From a bacterium (GTDB lineage: Bacteria; Patescibacteriota; Patescibacteriia; 2-12-FULL-60-25), in assembly GCA_021796435.1 (NCBI GenBank), contig JAJYXM010000016.1:1367580-1431579 (forward strand): DNA of 64,000 nucleotides, given 5' to 3'. Shown here in pieces: positions 24,078 through 34,991 of the stretch. Under the pieces are notes generated by a model. The model made no database searches. It saw nothing but the letters and a program-made list of their open reading frames with translations, and had not been told where the DNA came from. Both the position numbers and the translations under genes were made by a program. Each line of letters opens with the position of its first letter. Within the stretch, counting starts at the first letter, position 1.

Positions 24078-24893
24078 ATGAGACGCTCTTTACTCGAAGA
24101 ATTAGGGGATTTTGCGGGGCGCGAAGAGGCGCTGCGCGAGGTCACACGGTTCCACATCTTCAACCCGATGTTCTATCGGTCGAATGATGCCATCCACGCC
24201 CTGCGCGTGTATATGCTTACGCGATTCTTGCTGCGGAGCGCCAAGAACCAATCGATCGAGCTGGATGCGACCTTCGCCGAAGCGCTGGCGCTCGTGCACG
24301 ACGACCATGAGATGCTCACGGGTGACCCACAAGCCGGTGACAAGGCTAACATGACACCCAAGCAACTCGCCAAGCTCAAGCGACGCGAGCTCGCGGCGAT
24401 CGAGGTGTTGGTGAAACGCTTCCCCAAGACACTTGGCGGATATAGCTATCGCGAGCTTTTGCTCGACGTATACGAAAGGCAGAGCAAGGAGTGCCACCTG
24501 ATGCAGTTCGCCGATAAGCTCGACGGTCTGTGCGAGGCGCTGCACGAACTCGCCGCTGGCAACCTAGCCTTCGCCCGCCCGGTGACCACGAAATACGGCG
24601 AAGTGCCCATCGCGCCGATCTTCTATGCGCGTTACTTCAGAAGTTACGCCAAGCTCTATCCGGAGTTCGCTTTCCTGGTCGAGGGACCTAACAATGTTCG
24701 ATTGGTCGATCCAGATGCGCTTGAGAGCAAGGACTGGCTCGAATGGGCCAGCAAGCGACGTCCTTGTACGCGCAGCCGGCTCACGTTCCTGACCAGGATC
24801 ATCCCCTATGACCTCTGGGTCAGCGTACTCTGGAACGCCAAAAGGGAGTTGGGCATCGACTTCATCCCCAGTCTCATCACTAAGGTCGAATAG
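24078..24893 (+). CDS. HD-domain phosphohydrolase, YfbR-like
   Basis: The HD hallmark appears as LVHDDHEMLTGDPQAG, with an upstream His in the helix DAIHALRVYMLTRFLL and the later metal Asp in QFADKLDGLCEAL; this is the YfbR (5'-deoxynucleotidase) branch of the HD superfamily. Such enzymes remove phosphate from dNMPs. The C-terminal ~100 residues are extra and unassigned. ATG at 24078 is preferred because the preceding in-frame codons run through the array terminator. Length 271 is longer than YfbR (~200). Nucleotide-pool enzymes also act in phage defence, but there is no direct evidence here. Confidence 0.75.
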   Translation: MRRSLLEELGDFAGREEALREVTRFHIFNPMFYRSNDAIHALRVYMLTRFLLRSAKNQSIELDATFAEALALVHDDHEMLTGDPQAGDKANMTPKQLAKLKRRELAAIEVLVKRFPKTLGGYSYRELLLDVYERQSKECHLMQFADKLDGLCEALHELAAGNLAFARPVTTKYGEVPIAPIFYARYFRSYAKLYPEFAFLVEGPNNVRLVDPDALESKDWLEWASKRRPCTRSRLTFLTRIIPYDLWVSVLWNAKRELGIDFIPSLITKVE

Positions 24894-24915
24894 ACCTCGA
24901 CCTCACTCCACAAGG

Positions 24916-24950
24916 CCGCATCCGACTACTCCGTCGGGTGCGGTTTTCTG
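24916..24950 (+). terminator. Array terminator 7
   Basis: CCGCATCCGACTACTCCGTC...GGGTGCGG hairpin with TTTTCTGTTT tail. Last copy of the series; the next gene is on the other strand. Confidence 0.8.
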
Positions 24951-24955
24951 TTTCA

Positions 24956-25768
24956 TCAAATCTTATCGTAGTAACCGAATTCCTTTGACGTAATCAGCCT
25001 GTGGCTGTGAGGACCAAGATCGTATTTCAGTTTCTTGAGTATCTTCTTTTTACTTGCTGGTTCGGGGGAAGTATAAAGTCCGATCTCAGGCCAATCTGAT
25101 TGACGCTCGCCGGTCGGCAGATGCACCGGCTCGCGCTCGACGATGCGACGGAGCATCTTACTCCTCTGCATCCATATCTCGTTATCGACAAAATGGGTCA
25201 AAAAATATTTCTGGAATGTATACTGCACGGCGCCTTCTAGTGTCGGAATGACATATTGTAGCGCGAAGAGATCCAAAAACTTCTCGGCGTAGCTATCATA
25301 GTCTACCGGGAATAGTTTTACCTTGCGGTTCCACTCGATGTCGAGGATGAAGAAGTCAGTCGAGAATCCAGTTGGCTTGTCCGGAGCTTTTGCACGACCC
25401 CATGAACTTGCGGCCAAGACCCTCCCCTCTTTCTGCATCTGATCGGTGAGACTTTTCAGGAAATCGATATCAAGAAGCCAGGTGTCGGCTGCAGTTACCA
25501 GGACGTATTTGAGTCCGGGGATCTTCTTGGTCGAAAAATATTTCAGGCCGGCATTGATGAGATCCGCGGCACCCTTAAAGTGTCCACGGTTCTTGATCCT
25601 GATGAGTCTGTCTTCGAGATAGGGCTTGTAACCGAATTGCGGCTTTCCGTTGTAGGCGTGGACAAGATGGATTTTACCGAAAGCCTTTGGATAGAGCTTC
25701 TTGGAGACTTCCTGCTGGATGCGGACGTCATCGAGGTGTTGGTAGTCGTAGATAAGATGGCCGAGCAT
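24956..25768 (-). CDS. Putative glycosyltransferase-like protein
   Basis: Cytoplasmic protein of 270 residues. The first half resembles a GT-A/nucleotide-sugar transferase fold: an N-terminal beta strand region, RGHFKGAADLINAGLKYF, and KYVLVTAADTWLLDIDFLKSL, in the place where GT-A enzymes keep a short acidic motif. No certain DxD is seen, so the assignment is tentative. The C-terminal ~60 residues are basic. On the minus strand TATACT ends 10 nt before the ATG. Base composition is closer to the core genes than to the array on either side. Confidence 0.45.
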   Translation of the reverse strand: MLGHLIYDYQHLDDVRIQQEVSKKLYPKAFGKIHLVHAYNGKPQFGYKPYLEDRLIRIKNRGHFKGAADLINAGLKYFSTKKIPGLKYVLVTAADTWLLDIDFLKSLTDQMQKEGRVLAASSWGRAKAPDKPTGFSTDFFILDIEWNRKVKLFPVDYDSYAEKFLDLFALQYVIPTLEGAVQYTFQKYFLTHFVDNEIWMQRSKMLRRIVEREPVHLPTGERQSDWPEIGLYTSPEPASKKKILKKLKYDLGPHSHRLITSKEFGYYDKI

Positions 25769-25862
25769 AACGGAAATCAGTATACACCGGACGGTTGTAA
25801 GACTGTATTGACCCTGCCATTGGTGTAGGGCAAACTAGGCGCAACGCAAAAAAGGAGCCAGT

Positions 25863-26840
25863 ATGGAGATCCAAGACGGGACCAGACGCCTAGCGCAGCG
25901 GATCCGTGTGGATGCCGTAAAGCTCCAGGAACTGCGCGCACTTTCACCGAAGTATTCGACCCATCGTCAGCCCAAGCCCAGCGGCGGATTCAGGGTCATC
26001 GCCAAGCCGCATCCCGAGCTCCTCGGGATGCAACGCCTGGTGCTCAAGCGATACCTGAAGCACATGTTGCGTACGGTCTCGCCGTTTGTGCATGGCGGCA
26101 TGCGCGGGCGCGACTACGTGACCAACGCCCTTCCGCATCGCCGTGCCGAAGCGGCCTTGGTGATAGACCTCAAAAGCGCCTATGGCCAGGTGACCCGCGA
26201 GCGTCTGCACAAGACACTACAGAGAGCGGGCTGCGAAGGAGACATGTTGGAATGCTTGCTCGACCTGACAGTCGACGACGAGTTGGGTCTGCCGCAAGGT
26301 GCGGCGACCTCGAATGCACTCTTCAACCTGGCGTGCCACGAGCTGGATGAAGCACTGACGCAGATCGCGTTGCGCGAGGGCATGCGCTATACGCGCTACG
26401 TCGACGAGATCACCATCTCGGCGCGACGTGAGATTCCGCAGGTCCTACGCTTGCACATCACATCGACCATCGAGTCCTTGGGCTGGCAGGTCAATCCGCG
26501 TAAGGTGCGTTACTTCGAAGCTACGCACGGTGCGCTGGAGATCACCGGCGTCAGCGTGCACGACGAAGCGGTGACGCTGTCCAAGAGACGGATCGAGGAA
26601 CTGCGTACGCTGCTGCACCGGGCGCTCACCGACGCTACACTTTCCCGCGAGGTCATCGAGGGAAAGATGAGCCAGGTGCGCCGGGTCTATGGCGATAATC
26701 TTCCATGCCGTCTGCGACGAGCATACGCGAAGGCCTATTGGGCCCTCCGCGACCGTCGCAGGGCGCAACAGAAAGGAGTGATGCATGCGGAAGCACCTGA
26801 ACGGCGGATAGATTGGCCAGGCACCTCGACTGACTTCTGA
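25863..26840 (+). CDS. Retron/group-II-type reverse transcriptase (lone)
   Basis: RNA-directed DNA polymerase of 325 residues. Motifs: KPSGGFRVIAKPH (RT1, ~38-50), VHGGMRGRDYVTNAL (RT2, ~76-90), catalytic Asp102 in LVIDLKSAYGQV (RT3/A), LPQGAATSNALFNL (RT4, ~143-156), YVDEITIS (RT5/C, 179-186), then NPRKV and ITGVSV (RT6-7). The catalytic pair is DE rather than DD. LPQGxxxS argues against a diversity-generating retroelement type. No maturase, endonuclease or effector domain is attached. AAGGAG precedes the ATG. Only 94 bp separate it from the divergent gene upstream, leaving little room for a normal retron ncRNA. Confidence 0.85.
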   Translation: MEIQDGTRRLAQRIRVDAVKLQELRALSPKYSTHRQPKPSGGFRVIAKPHPELLGMQRLVLKRYLKHMLRTVSPFVHGGMRGRDYVTNALPHRRAEAALVIDLKSAYGQVTRERLHKTLQRAGCEGDMLECLLDLTVDDELGLPQGAATSNALFNLACHELDEALTQIALREGMRYTRYVDEITISARREIPQVLRLHITSTIESLGWQVNPRKVRYFEATHGALEITGVSVHDEAVTLSKRRIEELRTLLHRALTDATLSREVIEGKMSQVRRVYGDNLPCRLRRAYAKAYWALRDRRRAQQKGVMHAEAPERRIDWPGTSTDF

Positions 26841-27020
26841 TCGAGCCCAATCGAACACGCAAGACCCATGCGGGTCCGACGGTCGGCGGTATCCGCCGGC
26901 TGAATAATTGCACGAGATGTCCTGCAAGCATCGGACGTACTCGTCGCCCCCGCCACCTGTGACGTCGCGGGATGCCGTCGATCAGAACCCACCTTGGCAC
27001 ATTCTTCTCTACGACACGAA
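26841..27020 (+). other. RT 3' region with hairpins
   Basis: Between RT stop and terminator: GACCC-ATGC-GGGTC and GGCGG-TAT-CCGCC hairpins (26872-26900). It could be the RNA partner of the RT or only the 3' UTR. Confidence 0.35.
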
Positions 27021-27057
27021 AAAGGGACCACGCCTCACGCGGTCCCTTTCCCTTTTT
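27018..27057 (+). terminator. Terminator after the RT gene
   Basis: AAAAAGGGACC-ACG-CCTCA-CGC-GGTCCCTTTCCCTTTTT; A- and T-tracts on both sides make it bidirectional, so it can also serve the convergent gene at 27095. Confidence 0.8.
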
Positions 27058-27094
27058 ATGATGTATCCCGATTTTTTCTGCTCTGGGTTCCCGT

Positions 27095-27700
27095 TTATAT
27101 CGTCTCTGGATATTTGACCGGGATATTGAAGACATAGTTCCAAGTCACGTTGCGACCTCCACCGATGTCGAGCTTGAGCAGCAGACCGAATAAGATGAAA
27201 GCCGTAAAGAGCAGGACCATCAACGGATAGTAGATCGCTTTACGTCTGATGGCTTTGCGCAAACGGATGAAGAGCAACCAGTAGGTGAAGATCCAGAGAG
27301 GGAAAGAGAAAAGCACACGGACCTTATGCACGATGAATGTCGTAACGAGGAAGAAGTGTTCGTCTTCCGGAGTGACGAACTGTTTGATGGATAGATCCAG
27401 ATCGTCTTCCACCACGGCATGGACGCCTGCCTGATAGATCCAACCGCCGTGGAAGTAGATGCCTTCACCGTATCTATCCGCGTAGTTCATGGGCATCATG
27501 ACGCCTGCTGAATAGAGACCAGTGGGAGACAGAAAAGACATGCCTTGTACGACCAAAGTATCATGGCTGAAACAAGGTGATTCATAGCAGTCAGTGCTAT
27601 GGATGACGGCATGGTCGGAGAGAATAAAAATGAAGGTACAGAAAGCCAAAACCCACCATTTCTGGCGCCAAAGGGTTTTGCGGGTTTCGGGGGAGAGCAT
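27095..27700 (-). CDS. Membrane protein of unknown function (201 aa)
   Basis: Three hydrophobic segments: WWVLAFCTFIFILSDHAVI (~15-33), LFSFPLWIFTYWLLFI (~130-146) and YYPLMVLLFTAFILFGLLL (~158-176). The ~95 residues between the first two form a probable extracytoplasmic loop with two Cys (TDCYESPC). No known family. TATCCT lies 6 nt before the ATG on the minus strand without Shine-Dalgarno, so a leaderless mRNA is likely. Confidence 0.65.
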   Translation of the reverse strand: MLSPETRKTLWRQKWWVLAFCTFIFILSDHAVIHSTDCYESPCFSHDTLVVQGMSFLSPTGLYSAGVMMPMNYADRYGEGIYFHGGWIYQAGVHAVVEDDLDLSIKQFVTPEDEHFFLVTTFIVHKVRVLFSFPLWIFTYWLLFIRLRKAIRRKAIYYPLMVLLFTAFILFGLLLKLDIGGGRNVTWNYVFNIPVKYPETI

Positions 27701-27757
27701 GGGTTAAGGATACAGGAAGAGAAACGGTATACAAAAAAACCTCAAAAAATCTTGGTA

Positions 27758-27802
27758 TTGACAGATTAAGCGTACCTGATAATATGTTCCCTATGCGGGA
27801 AC
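27758..27802 (+). promoter_or_regulatory. Promoter and operator-like palindrome of the higBA operon
   Basis: TTGACA (27758-27763), 16-bp spacer, TAATAT (27780-27785), immediately followed by a perfect inverted repeat GTTCCC-TATGC-GGGAAC (27786-27802) over the start site. Such a palindrome is where an autoregulating antitoxin would bind. Confidence 0.7.
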
Positions 27803-27826
27803 TTAAATCAAGGCATAGAAACCGAT

Positions 27827-28105
27827 GTGAAACTTATAAACCGGGGAATACTCCACGACTTCAAGCAAAGACATCCTGACGCGAGCTCCCAGGTTGACGC
27901 GTGGGAAGCAGAGGTGACCGACGCGGGCTGGAACATGCCATCCGACATCAAAAAACGATACGGAGCCGCCAGTTTCTTAAAGGACAACAACGTCGTTTTC
28001 AACATAAAGGGAAACAAGTACCGCCTTCGCGTACGGGTCAGCTACAAGAGCCAAATAGTTTTTATCATGAAAGCCGGAACTCATGCAGAGTACATGACTT
28101 GGTAG
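27827..28105 (+). CDS. higB: HigB-family toxin
   Basis: RelE-fold ribosome-dependent mRNA endonuclease family (HigB_toxin type): FKQRHPDASSQVDAWEAEV, WNMPSDIKKRYGAASFL, NKYRLRVRVSYKSQIVFI and THAEYMTW are typical positions. 92 residues is normal. GTG start at 27827. It precedes its partner by 9 nt, the toxin-first order usual for higBA. Activity should be held in check by the following HTH protein. Confidence 0.85.
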   Translation: MKLINRGILHDFKQRHPDASSQVDAWEAEVTDAGWNMPSDIKKRYGAASFLKDNNVVFNIKGNKYRLRVRVSYKSQIVFIMKAGTHAEYMTW

Positions 28106-28114
28106 AAAATAACT

Positions 28115-29326
28115 ATGCCTACTCACATCAAACCAATTAGAACAGAAGAGGACTACAAAGAGGCTTTAGCTTTAATCGCGGAACTTCTAGAAAAAGACCC
28201 TGAGCCAGACACCGAAGATGGTGAAAAGTTGGAGCTTTTGACGACCTTGATTCAAGACTACGAATCAAAAACAATCCCTCAATCTCTCCCCGACCCAATC
28301 GACGCGATTCTATTTCGTATGGAACAGGAGAGTCTAAAGGCATCTGACTTAGCTCCGTATATTGGAAGCCGAAGCAAAGTTTCAGAAGTCCTATCTCGTA
28401 AAAGACCACTCACACTCTCGATGATACGTTCTCTCGAAGCGGGTCTAGGAATTCCAGCAAAAGTCCTCCTACAGGAATCGGATGACTTCCGAATTTCAGA
28501 AGAAATCTCATGGAACAGATTTCCGATTAAAGAAATGCAAAAACGTGGTTACTTTGATAGTGCGACGTCAAAGGCAAAGGATCTTAATGCTGCCATCGAG
28601 GAGTTCTTTCGTCCCATACAACTTCAAACCAATTTCGCTGGGATGCTTCGTAAGACGAACTACAGATCCGTGAGGCCTATGAATAGATACGCTCTCATAG
28701 CTTGGACAGCTCGCGTCATCAAAAAAGCCAGGGAGATCGAAGATGTTGCCAACTTCAAAGAGGGAACGGTCGATTTAGACTTGATGCAGAGAGTCGCGCA
28801 GCTCAGTATCCATGAGGATGGACCGATTCTTGCTCATGATTTCTTGAAAAAGTATGGCGTCATTTTGGTGATAGAACCTCATCTACCCCAGACATATCTG
28901 GATGGAGCGACTTTAAGTGAAGATGGAAAAAGGCCGATTATCGGATTAACAGTTCGAATGGATCGCTTAGATAGCTTCTGGTTTACGCTCATGCACGAAC
29001 TCGCTCATATTGCTTTGCACTCTAATCAAAACTGTAACTTCTTTTACGATGACCTGGACAATTCAGATAGTAAAAACAAGCAAGAACAAGAAGCAGACGC
29101 TCTTGCTTCAGAAGCGCTAGTACCGAGAAGTAAGTGGGAGAATAGCCCAGCGAGACTTATTCCGTCGCCCATAGCCGCAGAGAGCCTCGCAAGAGAACTG
29201 GGGGTTCATATCGCAATTGTCGCTGGGAAAATGCGCCGGGAAGAAGGACGATACGTTTATCTCACAAAAATAATCAACGAAGCGAAAGCTAGGAAGTATT
29301 TCGCTAATCAAAAATGGATCAACTAG
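28115..29326 (+). CDS. HigA-type antitoxin fused to ImmA/IrrE metallopeptidase
   Basis: Residues ~1-120: HigA-like antitoxin with an HTH (LKASDLAPYIGSRSKVSEVLSRKRPL). Residues ~230-403: ImmA/IrrE-type zinc peptidase with FTLMHELAHIALHS (HExxH) and EQEADALASEALVP. This fusion suggests that the peptidase may cleave its own or another antitoxin/repressor in response to damage, releasing HigB. The stop is 1 nt before the start of the next gene. Confidence 0.88.
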   Translation: MPTHIKPIRTEEDYKEALALIAELLEKDPEPDTEDGEKLELLTTLIQDYESKTIPQSLPDPIDAILFRMEQESLKASDLAPYIGSRSKVSEVLSRKRPLTLSMIRSLEAGLGIPAKVLLQESDDFRISEEISWNRFPIKEMQKRGYFDSATSKAKDLNAAIEEFFRPIQLQTNFAGMLRKTNYRSVRPMNRYALIAWTARVIKKAREIEDVANFKEGTVDLDLMQRVAQLSIHEDGPILAHDFLKKYGVILVIEPHLPQTYLDGATLSEDGKRPIIGLTVRMDRLDSFWFTLMHELAHIALHSNQNCNFFYDDLDNSDSKNKQEQEADALASEALVPRSKWENSPARLIPSPIAAESLARELGVHIAIVAGKMRREEGRYVYLTKIINEAKARKYFANQKWIN

Positions 29327-29327
29327 T

Positions 29328-30434
29328 ATGTTCGGACCAAAACACTACGTACCGATACTGAAATGGAAGAAGGCGGAACAAAAGGCGCTACAGGAGCTGA
29401 GCGCTAATCAAAAAGAATGGATCACCCCACTGATCCAGCCAGTAATGCCCCAGCCCAAAGCGCCTAAAAAGGGACAGCGTGCAAAAAACCGAGAAGAACA
29501 GCTTGAAGAAGTGATTACGGACTTCAAAGCGAAAAGCCCTAAGATTGCGGGGGAGATTGTTAACGCCTGGGGTACGCTTCCGATTTTTCTCGATCTTAGC
29601 TTAATTTACACACCAAAGTTGATAATTGAGGCTCTCGCACAAATCCTCGCGACCGGGAGCAAGCTCGGTACTTTTCTTATCCCGGTCGTCAATCTAAGTT
29701 CAGATAAGAATACGCTCCAGCAAGTTAGTACGCTTGCTCGTCAATACGACCACGGCTTATGTCTGCGCTTGGTTCGAGCCGATCTCATAGACGTGAAAAC
29801 TCTCTCTTTTCACATCGAAGATTTGCTTGCAGACAATAATCTATCCCCTGCTGGCATTGACCTTCTTGTAGATTTTAACGCCATTGATGAACAAGATCAG
29901 GAATACCACGATCTCTTCGAAGAGATAAAAAACATTCCTTATCTAACGCAATGGAGAACCTTTACAGTTGCGTGCGGAGCATTTCCCGAAGATCTCTCTA
30001 GCTGCACACCCGGTATCGACAAATACATTCCTCGCCTAGAATGGAAGCAGTGGCTTTACGCCTTAAGTTCCGACAGATTCCCCAGAAAGCCTACATTTGC
30101 AGACTATACGATTCGACACCCAATCTATAAAGAGTCAAATCAATTCTTCCAATCTAGCTCTAGTCTCAAATATACTCTTGATGAGAGCTGGCTAATCATG
30201 CGCGGCAAGAAGGGAAATCTCACCCAGTACTTAGGTCATGCCAACTTATTGTCTCGGGACCCTCACTATTCCAGCATGTTCCGTGGTGCTGCTTTCAGTT
30301 TTGGAGATGCCTTCATCGCAAAAAAAGGGCAAGATCTTCATGACCCCAAACCGGGAAACTCGACGAGCTGGATTTTGGTCGGAATCAACCATCACTTAGC
30401 GAATACTGTCGATCAGATCGCCAATCTGTCCTAA
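29328..30434 (+). CDS. Beta-family (T4 beta-like) protein
   Basis: Similar to the family named for a phage T4 beta protein: starts FGPKHYVPILKWKKAEQKAL, has DLSLIY, a TIM-barrel-like central part (PVVNLSSDKNTLQQV, RLVRADLID, GIDLLVDFNAI) and ends with SFGDAFIAKKGQDLHD ... GNSTSWILVGINHHL. These proteins often sit beside ImmA-like and HTH genes in mobile defence regions; their activity is not established. Directly coupled to the upstream gene. The 3' end overlaps the convergent gene by 50 bp. Confidence 0.8.
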   Translation: MFGPKHYVPILKWKKAEQKALQELSANQKEWITPLIQPVMPQPKAPKKGQRAKNREEQLEEVITDFKAKSPKIAGEIVNAWGTLPIFLDLSLIYTPKLIIEALAQILATGSKLGTFLIPVVNLSSDKNTLQQVSTLARQYDHGLCLRLVRADLIDVKTLSFHIEDLLADNNLSPAGIDLLVDFNAIDEQDQEYHDLFEEIKNIPYLTQWRTFTVACGAFPEDLSSCTPGIDKYIPRLEWKQWLYALSSDRFPRKPTFADYTIRHPIYKESNQFFQSSSSLKYTLDESWLIMRGKKGNLTQYLGHANLLSRDPHYSSMFRGAAFSFGDAFIAKKGQDLHDPKPGNSTSWILVGINHHLANTVDQIANLS

Positions 30435-31017
30435 CACATAGCTGCTTCCGTACTTTCTCTCTCAACGTTGTTTTGTCTAACACAGTAACCAGACGCTCAT
30501 ATACTGCCTGTCTACTTTTTGAACGGACTCCTTTGGCTTCGCCAAGCTCTTCCAGAATACCCAACGCCTCCTCTCGCCACAGCAGGGCTGCTATCGATTT
30601 GTCATCTTGAGTACGGTTCTCTTGAGCTTCGCGTATTTCGTACAGCGAAACTTCTTGATTGTAACCTGATGCTTTTGCAACAGTGATCCCCCACCAGTCT
30701 GGCACCAGTTCAATCGCCCGAGACAGATGGCTCTTTCCAACCACCAAAGTCACTCGATCAAAAACCAAGTTATAAATCTTCGCTTGCCCCGGAAGTCGGT
30801 CCAGGGTGTCTAAATCGCTTTTGAGTTCGTAACCGTGAATCACTCCATTGACTACAGCAAGATCCACACGAGCAGCTCCGTGAGTTACCCCAAGCTCTTC
30901 AATTATCTTCACATGAGGACAATGCAAGTTTTCTCTGTCCAAGTCTTCTTGGAGCTTAGCCCTAACAACGAGGCGGATTGCTCTATCATTGGTAGGAAGG
31001 TGGATCTTTTTTTTCAT
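30385..31017 (-). CDS. sce7726-family protein
   Basis: Contains EELGVTHGAARVDLAVVNGVIHGYELKSDLDTL, the family signature, which looks like a PD-(D/E)xK-type core (D...ELKSD) and is often found in genomic islands. The C-terminal ~90 residues are helical. Start at 31017 is chosen because the residues before it have no conservation and no Shine-Dalgarno; an extended -10 (TGCTAAAAT, 31067-31075 minus) precedes it by about 50 bp. Convergent with the beta-family gene, with 50 bp overlap at the 3' ends. A role in defence or DNA transfer is inference. Confidence 0.75.
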   Translation of the reverse strand: MKKKIHLPTNDRAIRLVVRAKLQEDLDRENLHCPHVKIIEELGVTHGAARVDLAVVNGVIHGYELKSDLDTLDRLPGQAKIYNLVFDRVTLVVGKSHLSRAIELVPDWWGITVAKASGYNQEVSLYEIREAQENRTQDDKSIAALLWREEALGILEELGEAKGVRSKSRQAVYERLVTVLDKTTLREKVRKQLCVRTDWRSDRQYSLSDG

Positions 31018-31130
31018 TGGTGAAGAAGAAAAACAGCACTCTCCGGCCACATGTCCGTAGGAGAAGATTTTAGCACTTCGTCTTACAAACGAAAAACAAA
31101 TGCTATGCATCTATCTTGGTATCACAAACA

Positions 31131-31155
31131 AAAAACCCGCATTTCTGCGAGTTTT
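31131..31155 (-). terminator. Terminator of the rRNA unit
   Basis: Minus strand CTCGCA-GAAA-TGCGGG followed by TTTTTTG, just after 5S rRNA. Confidence 0.8.
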
Positions 31156-31162
31156 CTGTTTA

Positions 31163-31280
31163 GTCCGGCAGCGGGCTACTCTCCCAGGACCGGGTTGGGT
31201 CCAAGTACCATCGCTGCTGGTGGGCTTAACTTCTGTGTTCGGAAAGGGAACAGGTGTGGCCCCACCGCTTAAACCACCGG
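31163..31280 (-). rRNA. rrf: 5S ribosomal RNA
   Basis: Minus strand contains GGGGCCACACCTGTTCCC, CGAACACAGAAGTTAAGC and GGGAGAGTAG, the conserved 5S core, with closing ends near 31163 and 31280. About 118 nt. Confidence 0.93.
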
Positions 31281-31580
31281 CTTCGTATTGCAAGTTCCGT
31301 TTCGACGCATCACTTTGTCTCGTGATGCATCCAAACTATCGCTTACCAGACAAAATCGGGGGTCTAAATTGTGAATCTAACTTCCTGATCGGAAGTCGTA
31401 CGTGCAAGGCAGATGAATAAAGCAATTTTCGCTACACCTTCACCACCATCGAGACGTCAGAAAATCGATGAGATGCGACTGGCTGGAGCAAGGAATGGGC
31501 ACAGGCGTACTTTGACGTACGTCGAGCACATTCCGTTGCGAAGCTAGAGCAGCTCGCGATTTTATGGCGTCGAGTCAGGA
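31281..31580 (-). other. 23S-5S spacer with a long imperfect hairpin
   Basis: No gene. From ~31466 to ~31560 the spacer folds on itself: GGAATG / CATTCC (31492-31497 with 31529-31534) enclosing CGTAC-TTTGA-CGTACG (31506-31521), flanked by longer imperfect pairing (GCGACTGGCTGGAGC with GCTAGAGCAGCTCGC). Probably a processing stem between 23S and 5S. Confidence 0.5.
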
Positions 31581-34718
<3,138 letters not shown>

Positions 34719-34837
34719 CCGGAACCACGATCCTACTCGGATCGCCCAGATAGTCGGGTGTATACGATAATTGCTTACGCTATTGTATTACGCGCGTTAA
34801 TTTTCATTGCCTTGCACGTATGACATCCCATCGATCA

Positions 34838-34865
34838 GTACTTGGTACCTAGTACTCCGTACTAC
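34838..34865. repeat. GTACNNN heptamer repeat in the rRNA leader
   Basis: Four tandem heptamers: GTACTTG GTACCTA GTACTCC GTACTAC. Same period and GTAC core as the repeats in epmA and nifS. Confidence 0.6.
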
Positions 34866-34963
34866 GTGGATTCACCGTGCGGTTATGTTGTCGAAGTCCG
34901 GCCGGCCGCTTGCGCGACAGGCATTGATGAAAGGACCGAATCCTCTCGTCACTGCCTACCCCG

Positions 34964-34991
34964 TAAAAAAATCGCTTGGCCGCGGCCAAGC
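34964..34991 (-). terminator. Attenuator-like terminator inside the rRNA leader
   Basis: Minus strand: perfect palindrome GCTTGGCCGCGGCCAAGC (34974-34991) followed by GATTTTTTTAC. It lies ~120 nt after the predicted start and before 23S, so transcription must read through it. Confidence 0.7.

Noticed and set aside
18387-24950. Integron cassette array with attC sites
   Set aside because: The shared hairpins carry U-tracts and sit before promoters, as terminators do; no attC core sites or integrase are seen.
25769-25862. Retron msr-msd upstream of the RT
   Set aside because: Only 94 bp, containing divergent promoters; no a1/a2 inverted repeats seen.
25863-26840. Diversity-generating retroelement
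   Set aside because: RT motif 4 is LPQGxxxS rather than the DGR form, and no template/variable repeat pair or accessory gene was found nearby.
31018-31110. Longer N-terminus of the sce7726 protein
   Set aside because: Covers the extended -10 promoter; no conservation-type sequence before the Met at 31017.
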